Assembly (NCBI GenBank): GCA_002966495.1
Contig: CP016490.1
Coordinates: 1,116,001 to 1,180,000, forward strand
Source of the DNA: Halomonas sp. GFAJ-1
GTDB taxonomy: Bacteria; Pseudomonadota; Gammaproteobacteria; Pseudomonadales; Halomonadaceae
DNA length: 64,000 nt
Direction: 5' to 3'
Part shown: in pieces, positions 1 through 7,839 of the stretch
Layout: each line of letters opens with the position of its first letter
Position numbering within the stretch: position 1 is the stretch's first letter
Made by a program: the position numbers and the translations under genes
The notes under the pieces: model-generated
Databases searched by the model: none
The model's input: the letters and a program-made list of their open reading frames with translations, nothing else
Told to the model about the DNA's origin: nothing

Positions 1-713
1 GCGAGGGCATCGCGGTGCTGTTCCAGAGAGCGCAGCTCGCGGGTGCTATCCTGCTGGCCTAATAAACCTGCTGGTACATCTTGCGACATGCCCTGCACCC
101 GCGTGGCAATGTCGCTCAGCGAAAGCCCCAGCGCTTGCAGGCGTTCGGCAGGTACTTCGATGCTGATTTGTTGGGCAGGCAGGCCGTTAAGCTCGATACG
201 GTCAATGCCCGCCATCAGCAGCGAGTCTTCAAAGCGGCGGGCTAACTGGCGCAGCTCGTGGGGGGCTAAATCGCCGTGTATCAGCAGTCGTGCGACGGGT
301 TCATAGCGTGCTAGGCGAGAAATTTCGGGGGTTTCTGCATTGCCAGGTAGGTTGGTAAAGCTATCTACCTGCTGGCGAATGTCGTCCAGTGCCAGCACGG
401 GGTCGCTGTTTTCCTCTAGCTCCAGCGTGATATTGGCAATCCCCTGCGCGGAGGTTGAGGTCATGCGCTTGAGGTTATCAATGCTGCGCAGCCGCTGTTC
501 CAGCGGGTTGGTAATGCCCTGCTCGATGTCTTCGGCGGAGGCACCGCTCCACACCACGCGCACATTGACCACATCGAGGGCAAAGGTGGGGAAAAACTGG
601 ATATTCATGCGCGCAATCCCCAGCGCGCCGCCCAGTAGCATTACCAGCATCACAAGGTTAGCGGCGACCTTGTGGCGAACAAAGAAGCCGATAAAATCGC
701 CGCGCTGGGTCAT
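1..713 (-). CDS. RND efflux transporter, inner-membrane pump (3' end outside window)
   Basis: This is the N-terminal 237 residues of an AcrB/MexF-like proton-driven multidrug pump. It starts at the ATG at 713 and runs off the left edge. The translation begins MTQRGDFIGFFVRHKVAANL, followed by a hydrophobic first membrane segment (about residues 17-35) and the typical periplasmic porter start with FFP, VRVVWSGASAEDIE and a later IRQQVD stretch. The start codon overlaps the stop of the upstream membrane-fusion gene as ATGA, so translation is probably coupled and the two form one operon. The substrate cannot be read from this part, and any outer-membrane channel partner would lie outside the window. 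Confidence 0.9.
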   Translation of the reverse strand, partial: MTQRGDFIGFFVRHKVAANLVMLVMLLGGALGIARMNIQFFPTFALDVVNVRVVWSGASAEDIEQGITNPLEQRLRSIDNLKRMTSTSAQGIANITLELEENSDPVLALDDIRQQVDSFTNLPGNAETPEISRLARYEPVARLLIHGDLAPHELRQLARRFEDSLLMAGIDRIELNGLPAQQISIEVPAERLQALGLSLSDIATRVQGMSQDVPAGLLGQQDSTRELRSLEQHRDAL

Positions 714-1957
714 GGGGTGTCCCCACCGTCAGGCGGCGTTTGGGTGATCTCCACATGCAGCCCCTGGGCGGCATTGGGCAGGTGGGTCGACATAATCTGG
801 TCGCCGTCTGTCACCGTGTCAGCGCGCACTAACAGCCAGCGCTCCCCTTGCTGCTTGGCAACTTCCCCCAGCCGTTCAACGCGCTGGCGCTCTAGGCGGC
901 TGTCATCATTAATGCGGTAGAGCAGGTCGGCGCCATGCAAGGCGGCGTAGGGCACGGCAAAGGCATCGCTGACGCTTGGGCGGTTTAACTGCACGGCGAC
1001 CATCGCCCCCGGCCGTAGCCCCTCTGCTGGGTTGTGTAGTGAGAAAATCGCCTCGGTGCCCGCTGGGTCACTTTCCCCCGCAAGACGTTCTAATACAAAG
1101 CGCTGGCGGCCATCCACCGAGGTCGCTTCAAGGGAGTGGTCGCTCTGTAAATAGGCGTCAAGCTCTGCGTGATAGCGCTGTGGAACACGGGCGCGCAGCT
1201 CTAAGCCATTGCGCGGATAAAGTGATAGCAGCGGTGCGCGTGCGGCCACGTCATCGCCAACAGCGACCTGCACGCGGGACACGCGGCCTGCAAAGGGCGC
1301 GTGAATTCGGCCACGGGCGAGGTTGCGTTGGGCGTCAGCCTGCTGCACCTGCGCCCTGGCCAAGCGCGCTTCCAGGCTGGCTAAGCGAGAGGGGTATTCG
1401 GCAATAGCACTTTCGCGGGCAGAGACGGTGAGCTGCGCCCGCGCTACTGCGTCGCGTGCTGCATCAACATCTGTTTGAGAGGCCAAGTTGCGCCCTTCCA
1501 GCGACCGGTTACGCTCCAGCTGGCGGTTGGCATTGGCGAGAATCTCGCGCTCTTGTTCCAATACCTGGCGGTTATTCTCATGGCGGATACGCTCATTTTC
1601 CAGCTGCGCCTGCAGGTCGGCGAGCTCCGCCTCGGCTTGGTGCAGAGGCGATAACAGCTCGTCTTCATCCAACGCCAGCAGCAGCTCGCCCTGCTCTACT
1701 GCCTGGCCGTCGCTGACGGGGCGCTCGACAACCTGTGCTTGAAGGGGAGCTACGAAGGTCACCATATTCGGCGCGACCACTTCACCAAACAGCGCCAGCA
1801 GGGGGGTATGCTCACCAGGCGAAACGCTGATGGCTTCAACTGGCCAGCGGCGCTCCTGGGCGTCAACCGGGGCGGGCTCCGGGCGTGTGTAACGCAGCGC
1901 CATGAAGCTGGCGATGCCAAGAACCAGTATTACCAAGGGAAGCAAGCGCTTTAGCAT
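710..1957 (-). CDS. RND efflux periplasmic adaptor (membrane-fusion protein)
   Basis: A 415-residue HlyD/AcrA-family adaptor that would bridge the RND pump to an outer-membrane channel. The N terminus has one hydrophobic anchor (about residues 4-22) without a lipobox. It is followed by a lipoyl half-motif, a long alpha-hairpin rich in Glu, Gln, Arg and Ala (about residues 110-215), the second lipoyl half (GRIHAPFAGRVSRVQVAVGD) and a beta-barrel. Its stop overlaps the start of the pump gene by 4 nt. The upstream 120 bp separates it from the divergent amine-oxidase gene and presumably holds both promoters. No local TetR or MarR regulator sits beside this pump, so its control is unknown. Confidence 0.9.
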   Translation of the reverse strand: MLKRLLPLVILVLGIASFMALRYTRPEPAPVDAQERRWPVEAISVSPGEHTPLLALFGEVVAPNMVTFVAPLQAQVVERPVSDGQAVEQGELLLALDEDELLSPLHQAEAELADLQAQLENERIRHENNRQVLEQEREILANANRQLERNRSLEGRNLASQTDVDAARDAVARAQLTVSARESAIAEYPSRLASLEARLARAQVQQADAQRNLARGRIHAPFAGRVSRVQVAVGDDVAARAPLLSLYPRNGLELRARVPQRYHAELDAYLQSDHSLEATSVDGRQRFVLERLAGESDPAGTEAIFSLHNPAEGLRPGAMVAVQLNRPSVSDAFAVPYAALHGADLLYRINDDSRLERQRVERLGEVAKQQGERWLLVRADTVTDGDQIMSTHLPNAAQGLHVEITQTPPDGGDTP

Positions 1958-2078
1958 AAGGATATCTATATATAGAATAAGATCTGCTTATCTTAACGCG
2001 CTTGCATCCCAATAATATTGGTTAATAGCACTGTTGCGACAATGCGGCGCACTAAATTAGCAACCATCGAGACGTTTC

Positions 2079-3179
2079 ATGCCTACATCACGTATCGCCA
2101 TTATAGGTGCTGGGTTAGCGGGGCTGTATGCCGCGTATTTATTGGAAAAACGGGGCATCAGCGATTACGTGATGCTGGAGGCGCGAGAGCGGGTGGGTGG
2201 ACGTATTGCAACGTTAATACCCAGCGGAGAGGTGCTGATTGAGGGGAGCGCAGGGTCGTTTGATTTAGGGCCTTCTTGGTTTTGGCCTGAGTTTCAACAG
2301 GTGCTTGGAGCGCTGGTGGAATCGCTAGGGCTGTCATCGTTTGCCCAGTATGAAACCGGCGATATGATTATGGAGCGCTCCCACCAAATGCCGCCCGTTC
2401 GCATGCAGGGCTTTGTCAATCAGCCGCCTTCTATGCGGCTACAGGGTGGCATGCAAGCGCTGATTGATGCATTGCGCCAGCGCATTGGCCCTGAACGTAT
2501 TTTTACCGGCCAGGCCGTTCAGTCGATGGCACTCACTTACAATGGCCGTGTGGAGATGCTGTGTACTTCTGGGCAGCGTTATAACGCCCAGCATGTGTTG
2601 CTGGCTGTGCCGCCGAGATTAGCGGCGCAAACAATGACGTTTTCACCGGCGCTACCGGCGGGGCTGACTCATCAGTGGGCGTGCACTGCTACCTGGATGG
2701 CACCCCACGGCAAATACGTCGCCCTGTATCCCACGCCTTTTTGGCGAGATGAGCAGCTTTCGGGAGAGGCGCGCAGTCTGCTGGGCCCGCTGGGTGAAAT
2801 TCATGATATGTCCCATCCAGGTGGTCACGGCGCGCTGTTTGGCTTTTTTAGCTTACCCGCCAGTGCGCGAGCGCAACTGGGTGATGAGGCACTGCGTCAG
2901 CACTGCCGCGTACAGCTGGCTAGACTGTTTGGCCCTCAAGCTGCTAGCCCGAGTATGGATGTGATTAAAGACTGGGCGCAGGAGCCGTTCACCGCTACCT
3001 ATGCCGATCAGATACCTAGCGAGCATCACGGTACTGCGCCGCCTGCTCGCGCGGCTGAAGGGCCTTGGGGGCCTTGCTTAACGGGTATTGGTAGCGAGTG
3101 GGGTAAGCACTATGCCGGCTACCTGGCAGGTGCTATTGAAGCCGCTGAGCGAGGCGTCGCGGATGTGTTAGCAAAATAG
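2079..3179 (+). CDS. FAD-dependent amine oxidase (flavin monoamine oxidase family)
   Basis: A 366-residue flavoprotein. The N terminus carries the dinucleotide-binding motif IIGAGLAGLYAAYLL, followed by an acidic residue about 30 positions on (MLEARERVGGR), which is the classic GxGxxG plus GGR signature of amine oxidases and phytoene-desaturase relatives. The C terminus contains GIGSEWGKHYAGYLAGAIEAAERG, the usual FAD-contacting end of the family. It is shorter than typical monoamine oxidases (about 450 residues). No signal peptide is visible, so it is probably cytoplasmic. It is transcribed divergently from the RND operon and stands alone. The substrate is not predictable from sequence. Confidence 0.85.
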   Translation: MPTSRIAIIGAGLAGLYAAYLLEKRGISDYVMLEARERVGGRIATLIPSGEVLIEGSAGSFDLGPSWFWPEFQQVLGALVESLGLSSFAQYETGDMIMERSHQMPPVRMQGFVNQPPSMRLQGGMQALIDALRQRIGPERIFTGQAVQSMALTYNGRVEMLCTSGQRYNAQHVLLAVPPRLAAQTMTFSPALPAGLTHQWACTATWMAPHGKYVALYPTPFWRDEQLSGEARSLLGPLGEIHDMSHPGGHGALFGFFSLPASARAQLGDEALRQHCRVQLARLFGPQAASPSMDVIKDWAQEPFTATYADQIPSEHHGTAPPARAAEGPWGPCLTGIGSEWGKHYAGYLAGAIEAAERGVADVLAK

Positions 3180-3246
3180 GGAGCTTGCTTGTTTGGCGCT
3201 CGTTCTTCCCAGTGAAAGGCCAGTACAGCAAAACATACTCATTTAC

Positions 3247-3750
3247 TTAAAAAGCCTCCCGCCAATACCGCAACGATGCTTCTGATACCACGCCATGCTG
3301 TGTGCCCAGCTCAATCACGGCCTGCTGAACCGCGCGAGCTAACGTTGGCTGATGGCATAGTGCTAACGACCGAATCATACGGGTAATGCGTAGGTGGTTA
3401 TGGCCACCGGCTTTCAACCAAATGTGCGTTTGCATCGATAATGTCGGCTGGGCGGTTATATCGTTGCCATCGCGAAGGAGTCCAAAAAAATCCAGCATGA
3501 CATCAAGGGAGCGTTGCTGATGGCGGCGTAAGGGCTCTTCGCGTTCAAAAGCTGCTTGCACGTCACTCGTCAGCAGGGGCGCAAACGCATTAAAACGACC
3601 GGCTTCCGGTATGGGGAATAGCCACTGAATGTAGTCGTGGGTATGTTCTAGCCAGAAAGAGGAGAGTGCCCAGATCTCTTCAAGTAGACGCCCTTTATGA
3701 TCCTGGCCTTCCCCACGATAAAACGCGATTAAGCGCGCATCATTGTCCAT
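3247..3750 (-). CDS. Opioid growth factor receptor (OGFr)-domain protein
   Basis: A 167-residue protein matching the conserved region of the OGFr family (Pfam OGFr_N), best known in animals but also found in bacteria. The tell-tale stretch is WLEHTHDYIQWLFPIPEAGR near residues 33-52, followed by ALEWIxK-like helices and a late IRSLALC segment. No membrane segment or signal peptide is present. Its start codon shares one base with the stop of the upstream gamma-glutamylcyclotransferase gene (TAATG), so the two are translationally coupled. The bacterial function of this family is not established. Family assignment is by motif recognition; no function is claimed. Confidence 0.75.
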   Translation of the reverse strand: MDNDARLIAFYRGEGQDHKGRLLEEIWALSSFWLEHTHDYIQWLFPIPEAGRFNAFAPLLTSDVQAAFEREEPLRRHQQRSLDVMLDFFGLLRDGNDITAQPTLSMQTHIWLKAGGHNHLRITRMIRSLALCHQPTLARAVQQAVIELGTQHGVVSEASLRYWREAF

Positions 3751-4265
3751 TATGCCCCTCGCTTTAACGGTTCAGCGTGACTATGTAGCGCCATTTCCAG
3801 GGTGTGGCGTTCGACATCGTGATCGTGGTGGGCCTCAATGCGTTCCAGCGCGCGAATATAGTAGGCGGGTAACCTGTGCTCACGCGCACCGGCCAGCACA
3901 TGGTGCTTGTACCATGTATACGGACGAAGCCCGAGGGCGGTGACGTTACCGACATACGCCTGCACCTCAAACTGACGGTCACTGGCAAGATCCGTGACCG
4001 TCAGCCAGGTTTCGTTGTAGGCCACGCCAAGCCCCTCGTACCGATCGAGGGTGGGTTTATGATGAGAAGCGACCTCCCAAATAACCCCATATACCGCTGA
4101 CTGCTCTGACGCAGGCACAATATCGCACTTGCCCGAGCCGTCCCCACTACGCTGATGAAACGCTAACCGATAAGACGGCAGCAGGGCGGTGGTCACAAAG
4201 CGTGCTGGAATCCGTGCGGCTAAGCGCTGCGTTGACATATTGGATCCATAAGCAAAGCAGAGCAT
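3750..4265 (-). CDS. Gamma-glutamylcyclotransferase-like (GGCT/AIG2 fold) protein
   Basis: A 171-residue protein of the GGCT-like fold. It begins MLCFAYGSNMS, the substrate-binding YGSNM loop of the family, and has DRYEGLGVAYNE around residues 77-88, where the Glu of YEG is the expected catalytic acid. Family members release 5-oxoproline from gamma-glutamyl dipeptides, cyclise gamma-glutamylamines, or act on unknown substrates. It is the first gene of a two-gene unit with the OGFr-domain protein, with a one-base stop/start overlap. The strict coupling suggests a shared process. The substrate is unknown. Confidence 0.85.
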   Translation of the reverse strand: MLCFAYGSNMSTQRLAARIPARFVTTALLPSYRLAFHQRSGDGSGKCDIVPASEQSAVYGVIWEVASHHKPTLDRYEGLGVAYNETWLTVTDLASDRQFEVQAYVGNVTALGLRPYTWYKHHVLAGAREHRLPAYYIRALERIEAHHDHDVERHTLEMALHSHAEPLKRGA

Positions 4266-4306
4266 GGCGTTCTCCTTAACGTGACATGGTTATTAACAGC
4301 CCGTGT

Positions 4307-4677
4307 TTAGTGCGTATCGCCGCTGTGAGAGGTGTCCTGATAATGTGCCAGTACCTGGGCCGCATTCGCTTTTAGGGTCTCTCGCCACGCACGGGGTTCA
4401 AGCACTTTGACATTGGTGCTCATGCCCATCAGCCACCACAGGGTTTGCTGGTCATCGGGTACATGGGCGGTCAGGCGATACCACTGGCTGTCCGGCAGGG
4501 CGTTAATTGTCCCACCACCACTGGGGGAATCAGCCCCTTAAGATACTCCTCGGCAAGCACGAGCGTTAACGCACTCGGCACGTCCAGTGCCGGTAAGTGG
4601 CACTGGAACTCTCGATCAAAATACCAACGGTAAGGTTTTCGGCTGTCGTCGCAGCAAATCGGACATAGTGACGCCAC
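4307..4677 (-). pseudogene. WYL-domain transcriptional regulator remnant
   Basis: Two pieces of one YafY-type WYL regulator can be read in different frames. The first (4677 to about 4510) reads CCDDSRKPYRWYFDREF then LPALDVPSALTLVLAEEYLK, which matches the segment linking the HTH and WYL domains. The second (about 4500 to 4307, ending at the TAA at 4309-4307) reads INALPDSQWYRLTAHVPDDQ and then WWLMGMSTNVKVLEPRAWRE, the normal C-terminal end. The N-terminal HTH and most of the central WYL domain are missing, and the join changes frame, so this is a deletion-derived pseudogene. It lies just downstream of the DUF2201-type gene, which itself looks shortened. Confidence 0.7.
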
Positions 4678-4707
4678 CCCAGGCAGTAATGATGAAAACG
4701 CAAGAGT

Positions 4708-5334
4708 CTAACGTGCCTCACAAAACTTAGCGACTCTCTTGGGCAGCGCATCCGTCTCCCGAGCGAGCAAATGAGCACGGTTGCGCCATAGCGCTACGGT
4801 GCTCTGTTCAGGTGCCGTATTGGGCAGGTGCGCCCAGAGTGCGGCAGGATGTATGTCGGCCGTTTTCTCTAAGAAAGTGTTGGGGTGTCCTTTCAGCCAT
4901 AAATACACCGCCTGTGCGCTGCGCCCCATGGAGACGGGAAACAGCAGAGCATCAAACGGGAGCGTAATACCCAGCTCAAGCAGCAGTGCGTTCACCTCAT
5001 GATCACAGGCGAGGTGCCAGCAGTGATGGTTAGCGACTAGCGGCGCCATTAAGTGGCCCGCGACACAGTGCCAGAGTAAATGCGCCTGTAAAAAACGGCG
5101 TGATTCATCGGAAAGTGAAGTGCTGTAGCGAGGACAGAAGTAGAGATGACGCCCATCGGTACTTGCGGAATCAAATGACGGCGCCACGACCGGCGTTAGG
5201 GTAAAAAACTGACTTAAAAAATTCATGACCGGGAGCGTGTTAGCCCAAGCGTCGCGATCCGCTTGCCACTTGGCAAGCTCCATCTTTTGCTGGGAGGTCA
5301 CTGAAGCGGTTGATGAGCACGTCTGTATATCCAT
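4708..5334 (-). CDS. DUF2201-type putative metallopeptidase domain protein, truncated and active-site degenerate
   Basis: A 208-residue protein resembling the N-terminal putative metallopeptidase domain of DUF2201 proteins. The segment around residues 84-110 (AHLLWHCVAGHL, then HLACDHEVNALLLELGI) matches their helix with HExxH, the distal His and the following A-C-D-x-x-VN motif. Here the motif reads HLLWH (residues 85-89), so the general-base Glu is Leu while both His and the third His (94) remain. Full family members continue into a VWA-like domain, but this ORF stops right after the first domain. It may be a decaying gene, consistent with the adjacent WYL remnant. No MoxR-type ATPase partner is present nearby. 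Confidence 0.55.
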   Translation of the reverse strand: MDIQTCSSTASVTSQQKMELAKWQADRDAWANTLPVMNFLSQFFTLTPVVAPSFDSASTDGRHLYFCPRYSTSLSDESRRFLQAHLLWHCVAGHLMAPLVANHHCWHLACDHEVNALLLELGITLPFDALLFPVSMGRSAQAVYLWLKGHPNTFLEKTADIHPAALWAHLPNTAPEQSTVALWRNRAHLLARETDALPKRVAKFCEAR

Positions 5335-5625
5335 ATCCTTATCTTCCCTGAGTTAAGAAGGTAAGATGCTACGACAGTGCTGCGACAACTAACGCCGCAT
5401 TAAATAAGCGATGATGATTCGCTTTAAGAATTTGAAGCCAGGCGATTAAAGAGAATGTGTGTATCCTCTGCGGTACTTCAGGGAAGGTGCAGTATTGCAT
5501 TCTGAGCACTAGGGCTAATTTTCAGTAGCTCTTTTCAGCGGCTACCAACCTGAAGAAATAATCTTTTTTGTAATATGCTCAATGGCTAGGTGACACATTA
5601 TTTTGTAGCTAGACAGTAATAGATT
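5335..5625. other. Intergenic, no gene seen
   Basis: About 290 bp of AT-richer sequence between the 5' end of the DUF2201-type gene and the 3' end of the Rieske gene. No ORF with a recognisable product, no clear terminator and no convincing repeat was found. It must contain the promoter of the DUF2201-type gene if that gene is still expressed. Confidence 0.5.
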
Positions 5626-6015
5626 TTAGTTGGTCTGTTTGCATTTGATATGCCCAATGCAAACGTTACCCTCTTGATCTTCAAACACCGGTATTGCGTC
5701 AAGTTTATCGAAGGCGCCCGTTAAACAGTTGCCTGTTTTACTATCAAAGGCTGCGCCATGGGCACTGCATAGCAAACGATTTCCATCTGACGAAATGATA
5801 CTCTCTGACCGGTAATTGAGAGGTAAGTACTGGTGGGGGCAGGCATTGACGTAGCAATAAATAGCACCCTCTATGCGCGTTACAATGACAGGGAAAGATC
5901 CACCGTTGCTAATAATTTCCAGGCAGTGTGTTTTACCTTCTTGTATGAGATTAGAAGGACAAACAATAGCCCCCGCTTGGGGGGCATTCGCATAGTTACG
6001 CCAAGCGTCGTGCAC
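5626..6015 (-). CDS. Rieske [2Fe-2S] protein linked to hpd
   Basis: A 129-residue soluble Rieske ferredoxin-like protein. The cluster ligands are visible as ACPHQYLPL (C-x-H, about residues 59-61) and LLCSAHGAAFD (C-x2-H, about residues 82-85), with GxxxxG spacing after the second pair as in ferredoxin-type Rieske domains. There is no membrane segment. The start is a GTG at 6015 preceded by AAGGAAA. It follows hpd by 28 nt on the same strand and is very likely cotranscribed with it. Hpd itself needs no ferredoxin, so the partner is unknown; it could serve an aromatic oxygenase or act in an accessory role. Confidence 0.85.
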   Translation of the reverse strand: MHDAWRNYANAPQAGAIVCPSNLIQEGKTHCLEIISNGGSFPVIVTRIEGAIYCYVNACPHQYLPLNYRSESIISSDGNRLLCSAHGAAFDSKTGNCLTGAFDKLDAIPVFEDQEGNVCIGHIKCKQTN

Positions 6016-6043
6016 AGGGTTTCCTTTTTACTGTTTAACAGTA

Positions 6044-7150
6044 CTAGTCAGCAGTGCTTTGCAACACGCCTCGGTTAATTTGATCCTCTTCGATGGATTC
6101 AAAAAGTGCTTTAAAATTACCCTCTCCAAACCCATCATCGCCCTTGCGCTGGATAAACTCGAAGAAGATCGGACCAATCACCGTTTTTGAGAATATTTGT
6201 AGCAAAATTCTGGTTTCGCCACCGCCCAAGACGCCTTCACCATCAATCAAAATGCCACGGTTACGAAGTTTATCGAGAGGCTCCTGGTGGTATTTTACGC
6301 GCTCAAGCGACTTTTCATAGTAGATGCTTGGCGGGCCAGGCATAAATTCGAGTCCCTCAGCCGCAATTAAGTCAGTGCCGGTATAGATATCGTCCGTGGC
6401 AATGGCGATATGCTGAATACCTTCGCCGTTATACTCACGTAAGTACTCTTCGATCTGGCTATGATCGTCGGCACTCTCGTTAATAGGGATACGGATTTTA
6501 CCGTCGGGGGAGGTTAATGCACGGCTTGTAAGGCCGGTTACTTTACCGGTGATATCGAAGTAGCGTATTTCACGGAAGTTAAAGGTGTCGTGATAAAACT
6601 TATACCACGTGTCCATGTTGCCGCGAATAACGTTATGAGTGAGGTGGTCAAGATAGTAAAAACCAAAGCCTTTAGGCTTAGGATCTTTCTCAGCTAACCA
6701 CTCAAACTCATTGGAGTAACAGCTGCCTTTTTCGCCGTACGTATCAATAAAGTAAAGCAGCGAACCGCCAATGCCAATAACGGCTGGTGCGTCGATAGAC
6801 TTATTGCCAGTGAACTCTTCAGCACCTAAATCAACGGCACGTTTTAGGGCATGCTGAGCATCAACTACGCGCCAGGCCATGGCCGGTGCGCATGGGCCGT
6901 GTGCCTCGATAAATGCTGATGCATGTGAGTCAGGCTCACTGTTAAGCAGGTAGTTGATATCACCCTGACGATAAACAGTGATTGATTTGTCACGGTGTTT
7001 TGCAACGGGGACGAAGCCCATTTGCCTAAACAGGCTGTCTAATTTTTCGGGCTCAGGGTGGGCAAATTCAACAAATTCAAAACCATCAGTACCTGCTGGG
7101 TTTACATCACTTATAGTTACTTTGGGCGCGTCGTGTGGGAAGGGACCCAT
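6044..7150 (-). CDS. hpd: 4-hydroxyphenylpyruvate dioxygenase
   Basis: A 368-residue Fe(II) dioxygenase converting 4-hydroxyphenylpyruvate to homogentisate, the entry step for tyrosine (and phenylalanine) degradation. Two vicinal-oxygen-chelate halves are visible. The C-terminal catalytic half carries the iron ligands in LDHLTHNVIRGN (His, about residue 170), GIQHIAIATDD (His, about 248) and GPIFFEFIQRKGDDGFGEGN (Glu, about 329). The last of these is followed by the conserved GNFKALFE end. The start ATG at 7150 has an AAGGAGA ribosome-binding site. The hmgA-fahA-maiA genes for the next steps are 14 kb away at 19345-22399. It is divergent from an Lrp-type regulator, which may control it. Confidence 0.95.
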   Translation of the reverse strand: MGPFPHDAPKVTISDVNPAGTDGFEFVEFAHPEPEKLDSLFRQMGFVPVAKHRDKSITVYRQGDINYLLNSEPDSHASAFIEAHGPCAPAMAWRVVDAQHALKRAVDLGAEEFTGNKSIDAPAVIGIGGSLLYFIDTYGEKGSCYSNEFEWLAEKDPKPKGFGFYYLDHLTHNVIRGNMDTWYKFYHDTFNFREIRYFDITGKVTGLTSRALTSPDGKIRIPINESADDHSQIEEYLREYNGEGIQHIAIATDDIYTGTDLIAAEGLEFMPGPPSIYYEKSLERVKYHQEPLDKLRNRGILIDGEGVLGGGETRILLQIFSKTVIGPIFFEFIQRKGDDGFGEGNFKALFESIEEDQINRGVLQSTAD

Positions 7151-7248
7151 CGTTGTCTCTCCTTATTGTTTTGTAATTTGACAAGATCAGTATAGGGAAG
7201 AGTCGGTGCAATTAGGTTGCAAACTAACCCCGTATGCAGCCAAATAGT

Positions 7249-7261
7249 GCACAGCTTGTGC
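7249..7261. promoter_or_regulatory. Inverted repeat GCACA-GCT-TGTGC upstream of the Lrp gene
   Basis: A 5-3-5 inverted repeat in the 127-bp hpd/lrp divergent intergenic region, ending 7 bp before the ribosome-binding site of the Lrp-type gene. Its size and position would suit an autoregulatory operator. No direct evidence ties it to the protein. Confidence 0.3.
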
Positions 7262-7277
7262 GCAATTGGAGTCTTAT

Positions 7278-7754
7278 ATGCATGAGGTTTCTCTAGATCG
7301 TTACGATCTTGCAATTTTGTCAGAATTGCAGAAAAACTCAGCCCTCACTAATTCAGAATTGGGTGAGCGCGTCAGCCTGTCTCCCTCTCAGTGCTCCCGG
7401 CGCAAAGCGCGGTTAGAAACCGAGGGGGTGATTAAGGGGTATTCGGCGAGGCTAGATGCCGCTAGCCTGGGTTTTGGCTTGCGTGCCATCACTAGAGTTA
7501 ACCTTAAAGCTCACGGTGAAAGCATGGACGATGATTTCGTAGCGTTACTGACGAAGCACGCCATGGTGCGAGAAGCCTACTCTGTATCCGGCGATGCGGA
7601 CTATGTACTGCACGTAATAGCCAAGGACCTCACCGAATTTTCGGACTTTATTCACCATCATTTATTGCCTCATCCTAATGTCACCCAGGTCCGCTCTGAA
7701 ATCATACTGCGTAGTATGAAAGAGGCGCAGGGCCTGCCAGTGAGTGGTGGTTAG
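7278..7754 (+). CDS. Lrp/AsnC-family transcriptional regulator (hpd-linked)
   Basis: A 158-residue regulator with an N-terminal winged HTH (ILSELQKNSALTNSELGERV, then LSPSQCSRRKARLETEGVI) and a C-terminal RAM ligand-binding domain (AYSVSGDADYVLHVIAKDLTEF). The ATG at 7278 is chosen over the in-frame TTG at 7266 because GGAG at 7268-7271 is ideally placed for the ATG. It is divergent from hpd. Family members of this kind usually respond to an amino acid, and its position suggests control of hpd by tyrosine, phenylalanine or a derivative; this is inference. A TyrR-type gene follows 85 bp downstream. Confidence 0.9.
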   Translation: MHEVSLDRYDLAILSELQKNSALTNSELGERVSLSPSQCSRRKARLETEGVIKGYSARLDAASLGFGLRAITRVNLKAHGESMDDDFVALLTKHAMVREAYSVSGDADYVLHVIAKDLTEFSDFIHHHLLPHPNVTQVRSEIILRSMKEAQGLPVSGG

Positions 7755-7839
7755 GCTATGTCCGAAATCGCCGACTTTTCAGGCAACGCCTAATCAGAGG
7801 CTCCCTAAGCAACAGAGTTTTTTGTGTCCTGAGGGTTCT

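Noticed and set aside
7744..7839. 32-residue N-terminal extension of the TyrR-type protein
   Set aside because: The ATG at 7840 has a good ribosome-binding site and starts exactly at the ACT domain; the extension resembles nothing.
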